The notes below the pieces were generated by a model. It saw only the letters and a program-made list of their open reading frames with translations. It had not been told where the DNA came from and made no database searches. Source: an uncultured Bacilli bacterium (GTDB lineage Bacteria; Bacillota_I; Bacilli_A; RF39; UBA660). From it: a DNA stretch of 11,505 nucleotides. The position numbers were made by a program, and so were the translations under genes. The stretch spans positions 1 through 11,505 of the forward strand of contig CAJUBJ010000015.1 in the NCBI GenBank assembly GCA_910584655.1, read 5' to 3'. Shown piece by piece: positions 1 through 7,644 of the stretch. Each line of letters starts with the position of its first letter. Within the stretch, counting starts at the first letter, position 1.

Positions 1-1
1 A

Positions 2-70
2 ACAGAATATGCAGATATTAATTTATTATTAGAAGAAGGCACATTAGAAGAGGTTCCAAATGCTAATTGA
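2..70 (+). CDS. 3' end of an unidentified upstream gene
   Basis: An open frame enters from the left edge and ends at TGA 68-70, giving the acidic tail ...INLLLEEGTLEEVPNAN. The final 11 bases overlap the start of the first permease gene, so the two genes are probably co-transcribed and translationally coupled. In operons of this layout the gene before an FtsX permease is usually the ABC ATPase, but no Walker, signature or H-loop motif is visible in 22 residues. The identity is therefore only guessed from position. Confidence 0.5.
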   Translation, partial: TEYADINLLLEEGTLEEVPNAN

Positions 71-1313
71 TTACATTGAATCATCTCTAAAAAACATTTT
101 TAGAAACAAAAAAAATATAACATTAATTATGATAATTAGTTTACTATTTATTTTACTATTTATAGATGCTATTTTTATGAAAAATTATTATGGTTATCTA
201 GATTATAACAATCTTATGGATATTGATTTTAGAACTTTTGCAGTAACTCGTCCTGCTAGTGAGGTCGAAGAAGATTATAGTGATATTAAAAACTTAGAGT
301 ATGTAAGTGAAGTATATGAATCTAAATATCGAAACACATATGTGGCCTCAGATTTAAATTTTTCAGGACTGGATGGAGGAATAGAATTGTTATATGGTAG
401 TTCCAATATTGTCCCAAAATCAATAGAAGGAAAATCTATTAATAATTTAAAAAGTGGGGAAATGATATGTCCTTATGATTTTTATCCAGATCCTGATGCA
501 TTTTATGAAAAAATTGATGAAAATAAAATAATATCAGCAAAAAAAATACTAAATCAAGAATTTAATATCTTTTTTACTTCTCATAAATATGAGATTGTTA
601 ATAATAAAGTAATAGACAATACAGAAGAAATGACTAAAAAATTTAAGATTGTAGGATTATATGATAATAAATTACTGATGAAACATAATAATCAATGTTA
701 TATTAATTCTCAAGATATGAAAAAATTAATTGAAACAATTAATCAAGATTTTTCTTATGATGAAAACTTTTTAGATTTACAAGTAATAGTTGATAAAGAA
801 AAAAACGTGAAAAAAGTAATGCATAAACTTCAATCACTAGGTTACCAAGTTAGTGATAATGTCAACTCTTATTTTGATAAGAAAGAGACTTTTGTTATAA
901 GTTTTTTATGTAACTCCTTTTTTGTCATTATTAGTGGTGCAGTATTATTAATATTGATAAATTATATAAGTAAAAAAATAAAAGATAATTCCAGATATTT
1001 AGGAATTTTAAGAGCATGTGGTTATCCAAAGAAACAGGTGATTTTTAATCAAACAATTGATACCATAATAATATTAACTATAAGTTTTGCTATAAGTCTA
1101 ATAATTAGTTTACTATCATTTTTTGCTTTGATATCGATTTTTAAAGAAAAAATAGAACGATTTATTATTTTTACATATTTTAACGTTTCGTTTGATTTTT
1201 CCATTTTGATTTTATTGTATTCTATAGTCATAATTATTTCAATAATTATTAATTATCTAAATCTCAAAGATAGTATTAATAAATGTATTACTGATTTATT
1301 AAAGGAGGAATAA
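60..1313 (+). CDS. FtsX-like ABC transporter permease
   Basis: This is a 417-residue membrane protein. One hydrophobic segment lies near the N terminus (about residues 19-41). A large, charged, presumably extracytoplasmic domain follows (about 42-272), then three membrane segments (about 277-304, 335-360 and 379-402). One segment, a soluble domain and then three segments is the arrangement of MacB/FtsX-type permeases. These work with a cytoplasmic ATPase as mechanotransmission exporters or lipoprotein/peptide efflux pumps. The loop between the second and third segments contains 'ILRACGYPKKQV', matching the cytoplasmic coupling loop typical of FtsX-family proteins (LRAxGxxxxQI). The start has GAAGAGG at 47-53 and overlaps the preceding gene. 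The next permease begins three bases after the stop. The substrate cannot be told from sequence. Confidence 0.85.
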   Translation: MLIDYIESSLKNIFRNKKNITLIMIISLLFILLFIDAIFMKNYYGYLDYNNLMDIDFRTFAVTRPASEVEEDYSDIKNLEYVSEVYESKYRNTYVASDLNFSGLDGGIELLYGSSNIVPKSIEGKSINNLKSGEMICPYDFYPDPDAFYEKIDENKIISAKKILNQEFNIFFTSHKYEIVNNKVIDNTEEMTKKFKIVGLYDNKLLMKHNNQCYINSQDMKKLIETINQDFSYDENFLDLQVIVDKEKNVKKVMHKLQSLGYQVSDNVNSYFDKKETFVISFLCNSFFVIISGAVLLILINYISKKIKDNSRYLGILRACGYPKKQVIFNQTIDTIIILTISFAISLIISLLSFFALISIFKEKIERFIIFTYFNVSFDFSILILLYSIVIIISIIINYLNLKDSINKCITDLLKEE

Positions 1314-1316
1314 TAT

Positions 1317-2405
1317 ATGATTTTATTAAAAGGATTTTTTAGAAAGAAAAAGACAAAACTTTTTATAACAATATTTGTTATTCTATTTGTGGTTATATTT
1401 TTATTAAATAATTTTAGAGATTACTCCAAGAAAAAATATGAAGATTTAAAATATAACAGCACAGAATTTATAATCATTTCTGAAAATAATCATGAAATAA
1501 TTTTAGAAAAAGATTCAGGAATAAAAAGTTATAAGACTGCTATAGGGTTTGCCTCTGGTAAAGACAGTGATATTATATATACACCATCAAAAGATAATAT
1601 AGAAGAAAGTGAAAAATTAGTAGATGAATCAAAAATGGAGTGGGAAATTCTAGAAAATTTTGGAATGATACCAGCCTTTTCTGCATCATCCTGCAGCACA
1701 AACTTGAAAGAATCAGAAGTAGCTTTATCTTTGTATCATGATAGTTATAAAGAAGAATTTCGTTCAGAATATATTGGGAAGACTATAAATTTTAATTTTA
1801 ATAATCAAGAATTATCCTTACACTTAACTCAGTTTCTTGATGCTTCTCCATTTAATTATATTTGTATTTCAGATGAGTTATATAATAAATTATTGCCAGA
1901 AAATCAAAAGTTCTTATATAATTTAAAATTAAATAGCTATGATGACATTGAAAATATTTCTATAAGATTAAAAGATTTAGAAGATAGCAATCACTTTGAA
2001 ATTATAAAGTTAAGTAATGATATGGAATTCGCAAATAATGAAAAGATATTTGAAAATATAATTATTTTACTTAATATTGTATATATTATTTCATTAGTTA
2101 TATTTTTCATTATAGTTGTATTTGTAATAAAAGATCTAGCAACTGACGAGGAAAAAGACATAATATTACTAAAAAAGATTGGTTTTAATAATACTCAAAA
2201 TCTTAAAGTTTATTCTTTAAAACTATTTACATTAAATACTATTTCATTTACTATATCTATCATTTTAATATCAATAATTTCTTTTGTTCTAAAAAAACTA
2301 TTTAGTATTAATTTGGGGTTAATTGATTTAAAACTATTCATTTTATTAGCTTTACTTATTTCCTTAATAGAACTAATATTTAATAATATACATATAAAAA
2401 AATAA
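1317..2405 (+). CDS. Second FtsX-like permease
   Basis: This 362-residue protein has the same plan as its neighbour: a membrane segment at about 13-31, a soluble domain at about 35-240, and three segments at about 246-272, 302-325 and 335-356. The coupling loop after the second segment reads 'DIILLKKIGFNNTQ', an equivalent of the FtsX LRAxG loop. The ribosome site AAAGGAGG (1301-1308) lies inside the last codons of the preceding permease, so the two are made together and probably form a heterodimeric permease with an ATPase encoded upstream. Sequence similarity between the two is low apart from the topology. The gene ends the plus-strand operon. The next recognisable signal is the shared terminator near 2548-2582. 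Confidence 0.8.
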   Translation: MILLKGFFRKKKTKLFITIFVILFVVIFLLNNFRDYSKKKYEDLKYNSTEFIIISENNHEIILEKDSGIKSYKTAIGFASGKDSDIIYTPSKDNIEESEKLVDESKMEWEILENFGMIPAFSASSCSTNLKESEVALSLYHDSYKEEFRSEYIGKTINFNFNNQELSLHLTQFLDASPFNYICISDELYNKLLPENQKFLYNLKLNSYDDIENISIRLKDLEDSNHFEIIKLSNDMEFANNEKIFENIIILLNIVYIISLVIFFIIVVFVIKDLATDEEKDIILLKKIGFNNTQNLKVYSLKLFTLNTISFTISIILISIISFVLKKLFSINLGLIDLKLFILLALLISLIELIFNNIHIKK

Positions 2406-2541
2406 TTACATGTATAAAGAATAGATTAGTATATATGGAGTCAAACTCTACTAAATTCGCCCAACAAGTGGTGTACAAACCAAGATGTTTATTATAAAAT
2501 TTTGCCATAAAGTTAAGAACCATTAAAAAGCTTATCTAACA

Positions 2542-2582
2542 TAAAAAAGACGACTATCTTCCATAGATAATCGTCTATTTTT
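2542..2582. terminator. Bidirectional intrinsic terminator between convergent genes
   Basis: A 12-bp stem pairs 2548-2559 with 2565-2576 around the loop TCCAT. On the minus strand the one imperfect pair is a G-U wobble and the stem is followed by TTTTTTAT, so it mainly serves the minus-strand gene, whose TAG stop (2577-2575) lies inside the stem. On the plus strand a run of five T follows (2578-2582), so it can also end the permease operon. The roughly 140 bases between 2406 and 2547 show nothing else recognisable. Confidence 0.8.
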
Positions 2583-3045
2583 CATATCTTTCGTTAGCTT
2601 CCTTAACGGAATTAGAAAGCAACTCAGTTAAATCATTATAAGGCTTCTTACCATAATCTAGTTCATATAACCAATCCAAGTATTTAGTTTTTGGTGCACC
2701 ATCAGGTCTTCCATATATTACTTTATTTGAATGTAACCAATAACCAAATTCAACATTAGTTGTAAAACCTGCCATATCAGGTAAACTTCGTGGTACCCAA
2801 AATAATATTATTGTAGCTTCACTTAAACCAACACGTTCCCACATAGCTTGATCTACATAATCTTCCTTTACTTTCCAAGTTGAATATTCTGGTACATACA
2901 CAACACCATCAAATCCAATTTCTTCTAATATTCTACATGCATCAGTTCTCCAAGACTTCGCATTTTCACCTCTTGGGGTAGGACCTGCTAAAAATATAGA
3001 CTTCATTCCTTTAATAGCTTCTTGATCAGAATAATTAATTTTCAT
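2575..3045 (-). CDS. Nucleoside 2-deoxyribosyltransferase-like protein
   Basis: This 156-residue soluble protein has the marks of the NDT-like fold. Strand-loop FLAGPTPR lies at 18-25, a helix with SWR at 31-33, 'GFDGVVYVPE' at 44-53, and 'PRSLPDMAGFTTNVEFG' at 85-101, in which Glu99 sits where the catalytic glutamate of nucleoside deoxyribosyltransferases lies. Family members break or exchange the N-glycosidic bond of (deoxy)nucleosides, and relatives act on nucleotides such as dNMPs or NAD-like ligands. The actual substrate here is unknown. AAGGAG lies upstream of the ATG. The gene follows the HD-phosphohydrolase gene by about 40 bases but has its own promoter (3077-3069). A nucleotide-salvage or housecleaning role shared with the HD protein is an inference from that pairing. 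Confidence 0.8.
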   Translation of the reverse strand: MKINYSDQEAIKGMKSIFLAGPTPRGENAKSWRTDACRILEEIGFDGVVYVPEYSTWKVKEDYVDQAMWERVGLSEATIILFWVPRSLPDMAGFTTNVEFGYWLHSNKVIYGRPDGAPKTKYLDWLYELDYGKKPYNDLTELLSNSVKEANERYEK

Positions 3046-3068
3046 AAAAACAACTCCTTACTATATTA

Positions 3069-3077
3069 ATTATAACA
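3069..3077 (-). promoter_or_regulatory. Extended -10 promoter for the NDT-like gene
   Basis: Read on the minus strand, TGTTATAAT (3077 to 3069) is a consensus extended -10 element. Transcription would start near 3062, about 17 bases before the ATG and just upstream of its AAGGAG. No good -35 hexamer is visible, as expected for an extended -10 promoter. Confidence 0.65.
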
Positions 3078-3085
3078 TTAAATAA

Positions 3086-3724
3086 TTATAAATTTTTAGC
3101 AAGTTCTTTCTCTCTTTCAATAAACTTATTTTTATCTTCAATTAAACTTTGCATATTACTTAAAAAATCCAAATACTTCTTGTCAGGATAATACATTTTA
3201 GCATATCCACCCTTACCATACTTAGAAGATAACTTCTTGTAAGAATATTCGATAATTTCATTAGTAGTAGGATTTTCATTTGCATGTTTATCTCTTTGAA
3301 ATAAGAAAGATCTTTTTAACATATTATCTACTGAAATCTCCCTATCAGCTGAAGATACAATCTTACCATAAACACTTCTAGCTTCATACTCCAAACTAGC
3401 TCTATGATCAATAATAGCTTCATAGATTATATTTATTTCTTCTTCGCTAAAGAACTTCTTAATTCCTTCGTCATTCATAAAGTATTCTGCCGATAACTCT
3501 TCATGTCTATCAGGATCATCTTTATAAGAAATATCATGAAAAGCAGCAATTGTATAAACAATATCTAAATTTACATCTAACTTAAATTCTTCTACAAGTT
3601 CAAAACTTCTTTCAATAACTTGCCTTATATGGTCAATCCCATGTCCTCCAATATTATCTCCATAATTAATTAAAATCTGATTATCAATATAATCTTTCAA
3701 TTTTTGATTAACATTAATTGTCAT
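3086..3724 (-). CDS. HD-domain phosphohydrolase
   Basis: This is a 212-residue soluble protein with the metal-binding pattern of the HD superfamily: GHGIDH at 27-32 (first His), HD at 63-64, IIDH at 104-107 and SSADRE at 124-129 (distal Asp127). Such proteins are metal-dependent phosphohydrolases, often acting on nucleotides (YedJ/YpgQ-like). The layout 'HGxDHxxxV ... AAxxHD' fits that small stand-alone group. An in-frame ATG lies 12 bases upstream (3736), but the second ATG is the better start. GGTGAT lies just before it, as at two other genes here, and the predicted transcription start (about 3734) falls after the upstream ATG. The gene is divergent from the AraC-type regulator, which might control it. 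Confidence 0.88.
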   Translation of the reverse strand: MTINVNQKLKDYIDNQILINYGDNIGGHGIDHIRQVIERSFELVEEFKLDVNLDIVYTIAAFHDISYKDDPDRHEELSAEYFMNDEGIKKFFSEEEINIIYEAIIDHRASLEYEARSVYGKIVSSADREISVDNMLKRSFLFQRDKHANENPTTNEIIEYSYKKLSSKYGKGGYAKMYYPDKKYLDFLSNMQSLIEDKNKFIEREKELAKNL

Positions 3725-3740
3725 TTTATCACCCATAAAA

Positions 3741-3749
3741 AGTATAACA
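3741..3749 (-). promoter_or_regulatory. Extended -10 promoter for the HD gene
   Basis: Read on the minus strand, the sequence is TGTTATACT (3749 to 3741). The predicted start near 3734 gives a leader of about 10 bases holding only the GGTGAT ribosome site. This excludes ATG 3736 from the transcript and supports the start at 3724. Confidence 0.65.
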
Positions 3750-3780
3750 TTAATTAATTAAAAAGTCTTAAATAATAATA

Positions 3781-3789
3781 TGCTATAAT
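3781..3789 (+). promoter_or_regulatory. Extended -10 promoter for the AraC-type regulator
   Basis: TGCTATAAT is a perfect extended -10 element. Transcription would begin near 3796, right at the ribosome site AGGTGAT (3795-3801), so the leader is only about 10 bases. It lies back to back with the HD-gene promoter, 32 bp away, so one regulator bound between them could control both. Confidence 0.7.
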
Positions 3790-3805
3790 TAAATAGGTGA
3801 TTATT

Positions 3806-4615
3806 ATGAATATCTATAAATCTTTAAATGAAATTACAGAATATATCGATTCTCATTTAGAAGAGAAGATTGATTATGAAATATTATCGCGTATGCTAGG
3901 AGTTAACTCTTATACAATGCAAAGAATATTCTCACTATTAACTAATATTTCTTTATCAGATTATATCCGTAAAAGGCGTCTTTCTGTTTCAGGAGAAGAT
4001 TTATATAATAATCCATCTTTAAAAGTAATGGATGTAGCTATTAAATATTGTTATGACAATGCAACCTCATTTTCACGTGCATTTGAACAATTTCATGGTA
4101 TAAAGCCAAGTCAAATTACCAAAGAAAATAAACTAAAAGTATTTCCTCGTATAACATTTGAGGAAAAAAATGAAATTAAAGAACCAATCAGTTATGAAAT
4201 AGTAGAACTAGATGAATTAATTCTATATGGAACCTATATTAAAACAGATAATGATCATATAGAACAAGATGCTCCAAGATTCTTTGAAGAAATAGAAAGT
4301 AAAAATATTAACAAGTATGGTGAGATAAACTATGGTATGGTAACTTATACTGAAAATGAAGAATATTGTCATATGGAAACTAATGCTTATTGGGTATTAT
4401 ATAATAAGGAAATTAATGAGTTAGAACGTGTGGTAATTCCTAAAAGCAAATGGCTACTATTTAGAATAGATACTCAAGAAGCAAAAGATATACGTAGTAT
4501 GTCTCAACAATTTTACCTAGAATTTTTACCAAGCTGTAAATATAATCTATCTCCATTACCTGAATTAGAATATTATCATGATGGTATAACTGATTTCTTA
4601 GTACCTATAATTTAA
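3806..4615 (+). CDS. AraC-family regulator with GyrI-like effector domain
   Basis: This is a 269-residue regulator. Residues 5-107 carry two helix-turn-helix units of the AraC/XylS type: 'YEILSRMLGVNSYTMQRIF' in the first, and in the second 'MDVAIKYCYDNATSFSRAF' followed by 'HGIKPSQ', the family signature. Residues about 128-269 form a GyrI-like (bacterial transcription activator, effector-binding) domain with the opening 'YEIVELDELILYGTYIKT'. That domain usually binds small, often cationic or hydrophobic ligands, as in Rob and BmrR. The start is ATG 3806 behind AGGTGAT. A GTG nine bases earlier lies within the ribosome site and is not used. Plausible targets are the divergent HD gene or its own promoter, but no operator repeat was found. 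Confidence 0.9.
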   Translation: MNIYKSLNEITEYIDSHLEEKIDYEILSRMLGVNSYTMQRIFSLLTNISLSDYIRKRRLSVSGEDLYNNPSLKVMDVAIKYCYDNATSFSRAFEQFHGIKPSQITKENKLKVFPRITFEEKNEIKEPISYEIVELDELILYGTYIKTDNDHIEQDAPRFFEEIESKNINKYGEINYGMVTYTENEEYCHMETNAYWVLYNKEINELERVVIPKSKWLLFRIDTQEAKDIRSMSQQFYLEFLPSCKYNLSPLPELEYYHDGITDFLVPII

Positions 4616-4651
4616 ACTGACAAAACTGGTAATAAAAATATCAGTTTTTTT
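4614..4651 (+). terminator. Intrinsic terminator after the AraC-type gene
   Basis: TCAGTTT (4641-4647) can pair with AAACTGA at 4614-4620, or CAGTTTT (4642-4648) with AAAACTG at 4622-4628. Either stem ends in a run of eight T. The first arm overlaps the TAA stop codon. The stem is AT-rich and only 7 bp long, so termination may be leaky. Confidence 0.6.
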
Positions 4652-4662
4652 AATTTTATTTT

Positions 4663-4671
4663 TGTTATATT
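4663..4671 (+). promoter_or_regulatory. Extended -10 promoter for the ATPase/Cys-rich pair
   Basis: TGTTATATT lies 22 bases before the start codon. Transcription would begin near 4678, at the ribosome site AAGGAG (4679-4684), again giving a leader of about 16 bases. Confidence 0.55.
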
Positions 4672-4693
4672 ATCTTCCAAGGAGATGATTACG

Positions 4694-6571
4694 ATGAAGT
4701 TTAGGGGTTATTCATCAGAAATCTATTTGACCAAAAAGTTTGTTAAACAAGAAGAATGGTTAAATTTTATTAATACGATAGCAAGATATAATGGTTATTT
4801 AAAAAAATGGAGTATAACTATTACTTTTGATTCTAATAAAGTTCGCTATTTACTTAATACATCTTGTAAATTACCACCTTCAATAAATAATTTAAGTTCT
4901 TATCTTTTAAAGAGTACAGAGAAATTTATTATTCCAGAGCATTATACTACATTTCCATCATACTTTCCTATAGGAAGTAGTTTATTTGATATTTATAATT
5001 ATTGCGAAATAAAAAATTTAGGCGAATTAAAATATATTGACATATCATTCCGTAAATTAACAGAAGATAAATTTTTGTCTAAAGTAAACTTATACATTAA
5101 ATATAACAATAAATTAATAAAAACTAAAATGATTTTAGGTCTTCCTGTAAATGTTTTGAGTGTCGACTTTGAAGGTAATAAAAGATTTTCATACTCAACT
5201 GTTCCTAAGTACTTAGATATACAAAAATCTTTACACTTATTAAAGACAGATAAAGTAGGTAGTTTACTTTGTGTTGATACTTTTCCTTATCTTCAAGAAA
5301 ATTTCTATCTTAGCGAAAAAAACTTCGACTTTGCCAAACATTCTTTAGTTTTGGGGGCATCCGGTTGTGGTAAATCAAAATTCTTAAGTCTTTTAATAAA
5401 CAATATAAAAAATAATAGTTTTAATAAATACAAAATAGTTATGATAGATCCACATGCTGCAATAGAAGAAGATATTGGTGGTCTTGGCTCAACCATTGAC
5501 TTTAAAACTTTAGAAGATAGTATAAATTTATTCGCATCAAATAGTAATGATTTAGTTGCTTCAACTGAGCTTACTTTAGAGCTATTTAAATCTCTAATTA
5601 GTGATCAATATAATTCAAAATTAGAAAGAGTATTAAGACATTCAATTTATCTTTTACTAAGTAATAAATCATTTAATTTTATTAATCTAAAAAAATTAAT
5701 ATTAGATTCAGAGTATCGTACCAATTTAATAAAACATTTAAGTAGAATAGTTCCAATAAGTATTACAGATTTTTTCTTAAGCGACTTTAATGACTTAAAG
5801 ACTAAATCTTATGGTGAAGCCATCTCACCTTTAATAGCTTTTATTGATGAAATGGAGCTTCTACCCGTTTTTAATGAAGAACATATTACAAATAATTTAA
5901 AAAATTCAATAGAGAATAACTTCCTAACTTTATTTTCTTTGAATCGTACTATTTTAGGGGATAAGGTAACTAAAACAATATCAGGTCTTTTAATGCAACA
6001 ACTTCTTACATTGATTCAAAGTAACACATTTAATGAACATATAATATTTATAATAGACGAAGTAGCCGTTGTCGAAAATCCTATTTTATGTCGTTTTTTA
6101 TCAGAAGCACGTAAATATAATTTATCTTTAATATTAGCAGGTCAATACTTTAATCAAATATCTCCAACATTAAAAGAAGCAATTTTCGCTAATGTTATAA
6201 ATTATTATATTTTTAGAGTCTCAAGATTAGATGCTACATTACTTGTTGATAATTTAGACATAAAGATACCTAGTGATGATTCAAAAGAGACAAAAATAAA
6301 ACTATTAAGTAGTTTAAATAATCGTGAATGTATTATAAGAGTGAGTAACAACAATATTCTATTTCCATCATTAAAAGCTAAAACTCTCGATTTTATAAGT
6401 ATTCCAAGAATAAAAAGTAAAACAAATTATCCAACAAACAATTTAATAAATAATAATCAAAATGATGACGAAATAAAGAATAATACCAACTTTACTTTAA
6501 ATAGTAATATAAGTTTAAATGAAATATTAAGTATTAATTCGACAGGTAGAAGGGTGAATATAAATGAATGA
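4694..6571 (+). CDS. HerA/FtsK-like AAA+ ATPase (DUF87-type)
   Basis: This is a 625-residue protein. Residues 1-210 form an N-terminal region of unknown fold rich in beta-type segments. A RecA-like ATPase core follows, with Walker A GASGCGKS at 221-228, the HerA-type 'IVMIDPHAA' strand at 248-256, Walker B 'IIFIIDEVAVV' at 450-460 (Glu456 catalytic) and a sensor strand 'LILAGQY' near 477-483. 'DPHA' and 'AGQY' are typical of HerA/VirD4/TraG-like hexameric DNA or protein pumps. The last 60 residues are Asn/Lys-rich and probably disordered. The start is ATG 4694, nine bases after AAGGAG; the ATG at 4685 touches the ribosome site. There is no signal or membrane segment, which argues against a conventional membrane-anchored conjugative coupling protein. 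It overlaps the next gene by 8 bases, so the two probably act as a unit. Confidence 0.82.
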   Translation: MKFRGYSSEIYLTKKFVKQEEWLNFINTIARYNGYLKKWSITITFDSNKVRYLLNTSCKLPPSINNLSSYLLKSTEKFIIPEHYTTFPSYFPIGSSLFDIYNYCEIKNLGELKYIDISFRKLTEDKFLSKVNLYIKYNNKLIKTKMILGLPVNVLSVDFEGNKRFSYSTVPKYLDIQKSLHLLKTDKVGSLLCVDTFPYLQENFYLSEKNFDFAKHSLVLGASGCGKSKFLSLLINNIKNNSFNKYKIVMIDPHAAIEEDIGGLGSTIDFKTLEDSINLFASNSNDLVASTELTLELFKSLISDQYNSKLERVLRHSIYLLLSNKSFNFINLKKLILDSEYRTNLIKHLSRIVPISITDFFLSDFNDLKTKSYGEAISPLIAFIDEMELLPVFNEEHITNNLKNSIENNFLTLFSLNRTILGDKVTKTISGLLMQQLLTLIQSNTFNEHIIFIIDEVAVVENPILCRFLSEARKYNLSLILAGQYFNQISPTLKEAIFANVINYYIFRVSRLDATLLVDNLDIKIPSDDSKETKIKLLSSLNNRECIIRVSNNNILFPSLKAKTLDFISIPRIKSKTNYPTNNLINNNQNDDEIKNNTNFTLNSNISLNEILSINSTGRRVNINE

Positions 6572-7262
6572 TAATAAAGCAATAGAAATAATAAATAAAA
6601 TATTTATAAATGTTTTTGATAAGAATAATCCTTATTCATTAGATAAAATATTAGAAAAATTTGCATTTGATATAAAACTTCCTAAGCAAGTTAATGATTC
6701 AATAACTAATGAAGTTACATGGGCAGACTCTATAAGTAGTGGTAGATTTATTACTTTAGAAAATATGGAGAAAAGAGATACAACATCAGGATGGATGTTA
6801 GAAAAAAAAGATATTAATAGTCTACAAGATTTAATTAATATCTGGAATACTATAAACTATACAACAACAGAGCGAGTATATGATTCTATAAATGTCACTA
6901 AAAGTGACACTATATATGGATGTCAGTATGTCTATCGTTCTACTGATTGTAGTAACTGTAAAAATATTGTCTTCTGTGATTCTTGTGTTAATAGTGAATT
7001 TCTACTTGCTTCTCAAAGATCTAATACTAGCGCCTTTTGCATAAGAACAGACGATTCAAAAGATTGTAGTAATTCTTATAATGTTATATGTTCTAATAAA
7101 GTAAGTAATTCTTTCTTTATTCAAGATTGTTTCGACTTACATGAGTGTATGTTTTGTTCACATATTGCTAATAAAAGATTTTGTATAGCCAATATGCAAT
7201 TTGAAGAACAAGAGTATTTTGCTATAAAAAAAATGATAATAGAATGGATTTTAAACTCATAA
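6564..7262 (+). CDS. Cysteine-rich repeat (solenoid-like) protein of unknown function
   Basis: This 232-residue protein has no family I can name with confidence. Residues 1-105 form a mixed helical domain. Residues about 106-208 contain 12 cysteines (120, 129, 132, 138, 141, 159, 168, 176, 189, 195, 198, 207) in roughly 18-residue repeats of the kind 'S..C..C...xFC..C', rich in Ser, Asn and Asp. This suggests short beta-coils of a right-handed helix, possibly with metal-binding Cys clusters. The tail 'ANKRFCIANMQFEEQEYFAI' resembles the closing motif of Cys-rich proteins common in Patescibacteria, but this is a recollection and was not searched. AGAAGGGTGA (6549-6558) lies upstream. The gene starts inside the last codons of the ATPase, which implies coupled synthesis and probably a partner or adaptor role. 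There is no signal peptide. Confidence 0.7.
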   Translation: MNDNKAIEIINKIFINVFDKNNPYSLDKILEKFAFDIKLPKQVNDSITNEVTWADSISSGRFITLENMEKRDTTSGWMLEKKDINSLQDLINIWNTINYTTTERVYDSINVTKSDTIYGCQYVYRSTDCSNCKNIVFCDSCVNSEFLLASQRSNTSAFCIRTDDSKDCSNSYNVICSNKVSNSFFIQDCFDLHECMFCSHIANKRFCIANMQFEEQEYFAIKKMIIEWILNS

Positions 7263-7301
7263 AAATAAAAAAATTTTATAAAAATTTACTTTCCTCCAAA
7301 A

Positions 7302-7335
7302 TTCGACATTTTCCGACAAATGAGTATGTAATAAT
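7302..7335 (+). promoter_or_regulatory. Promoter region of the cold-shock gene with two CGACA repeats
   Basis: TGTAATAAT (7327-7335) is a plausible extended -10. Upstream lie TTCGACA (7302-7308) and TCCGACA (7312-7318), two near-identical heptamers exactly 10 bp apart. Either can serve loosely as a -35 (TTGACA-like). On the other strand they read TGTCGAA and TGTCGGA, resembling Spo0A boxes. The remaining bases of the 101-base gap after the Cys-rich gene are AT-rich, with no terminator evident. Confidence 0.45.
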
Positions 7336-7363
7336 CTAATCATAGAAGAAAGGAAGAATTAAA

Positions 7364-7573
7364 ATGGAAAGTAAAGTAAAATGGTTTAATAACGAGAAAG
7401 GGTATGGATTCATTGAATATAAAGAAAACGAAGACATCTTCGTACATTATTCTGCAATCTTACACGATGGTTATAAAACATTAAATCAAGGAGACAATGT
7501 ATATTTCGATTTAATCGAAACTGACAAAGGTTTCCAAGCAAGAAATGTTCAAACATTAAATAATTTAGCATAA
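7364..7573 (+). CDS. csp: Cold-shock domain protein (CspA family)
   Basis: This 69-residue protein is a complete cold-shock domain of normal length. It binds single-stranded RNA and DNA through RNP1 'KGYGFIEY' (12-19) and RNP2 'IFVHYS' (25-30), following the conserved opening 'KVKWFNNEKGYGFI'. Csp proteins act as RNA chaperones in the cytoplasm, at low temperature and in general mRNA handling. AGGAAG precedes the ATG. Codon use and base composition are slightly less AT-rich than its neighbours, as is common for highly expressed genes. The gene is monocistronic, with its own promoter region and a strong terminator. The leader after the predicted start is only about 20 bases, unlike the long structured leaders of E. 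coli cspA. Confidence 0.97.
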   Translation: MESKVKWFNNEKGYGFIEYKENEDIFVHYSAILHDGYKTLNQGDNVYFDLIETDKGFQARNVQTLNNLA

Positions 7574-7593
7574 GACTAAATTTAACATAAAAT

Positions 7594-7626
7594 AAAAAAT
7601 ATTATAAGCGCTTATAATATTTTTTT
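7594..7626. terminator. 32-bp perfect palindromic terminator after csp
   Basis: Bases 7594-7625 form a perfect inverted repeat centred on AAGCGCTT: the arm AAAAAATATTATAAGC is followed directly by its complement, ending in TTTTTT. As RNA it gives a long stem with a four-base loop and U-tract. It is symmetric and so can work in both directions. It separates csp from the histidine operon. Confidence 0.85.
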
Positions 7627-7644
7627 AATTTTATAAATTTATTT

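Noticed and set aside
2435..2497. 20-codon open frame in the gap after the second permease
   Set aside because: It has no ribosome site, no recognisable product and no neighbour link. The slightly higher GC patch might be a remnant of something, but nothing could be matched.
5305..5496. Minus-strand open frames inside the ATPase, permease and hisS genes
   Set aside because: They lie wholly within clear coding genes, have no ribosome sites and encode biased, unrecognisable peptides. They are shadows of the real frames.
7594..7625. Perfect 32-bp palindrome as an attachment site or origin element
   Set aside because: It lies directly after the csp stop, ends in a T-run and is best explained as an intrinsic terminator. 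No integrase or replication gene is nearby.
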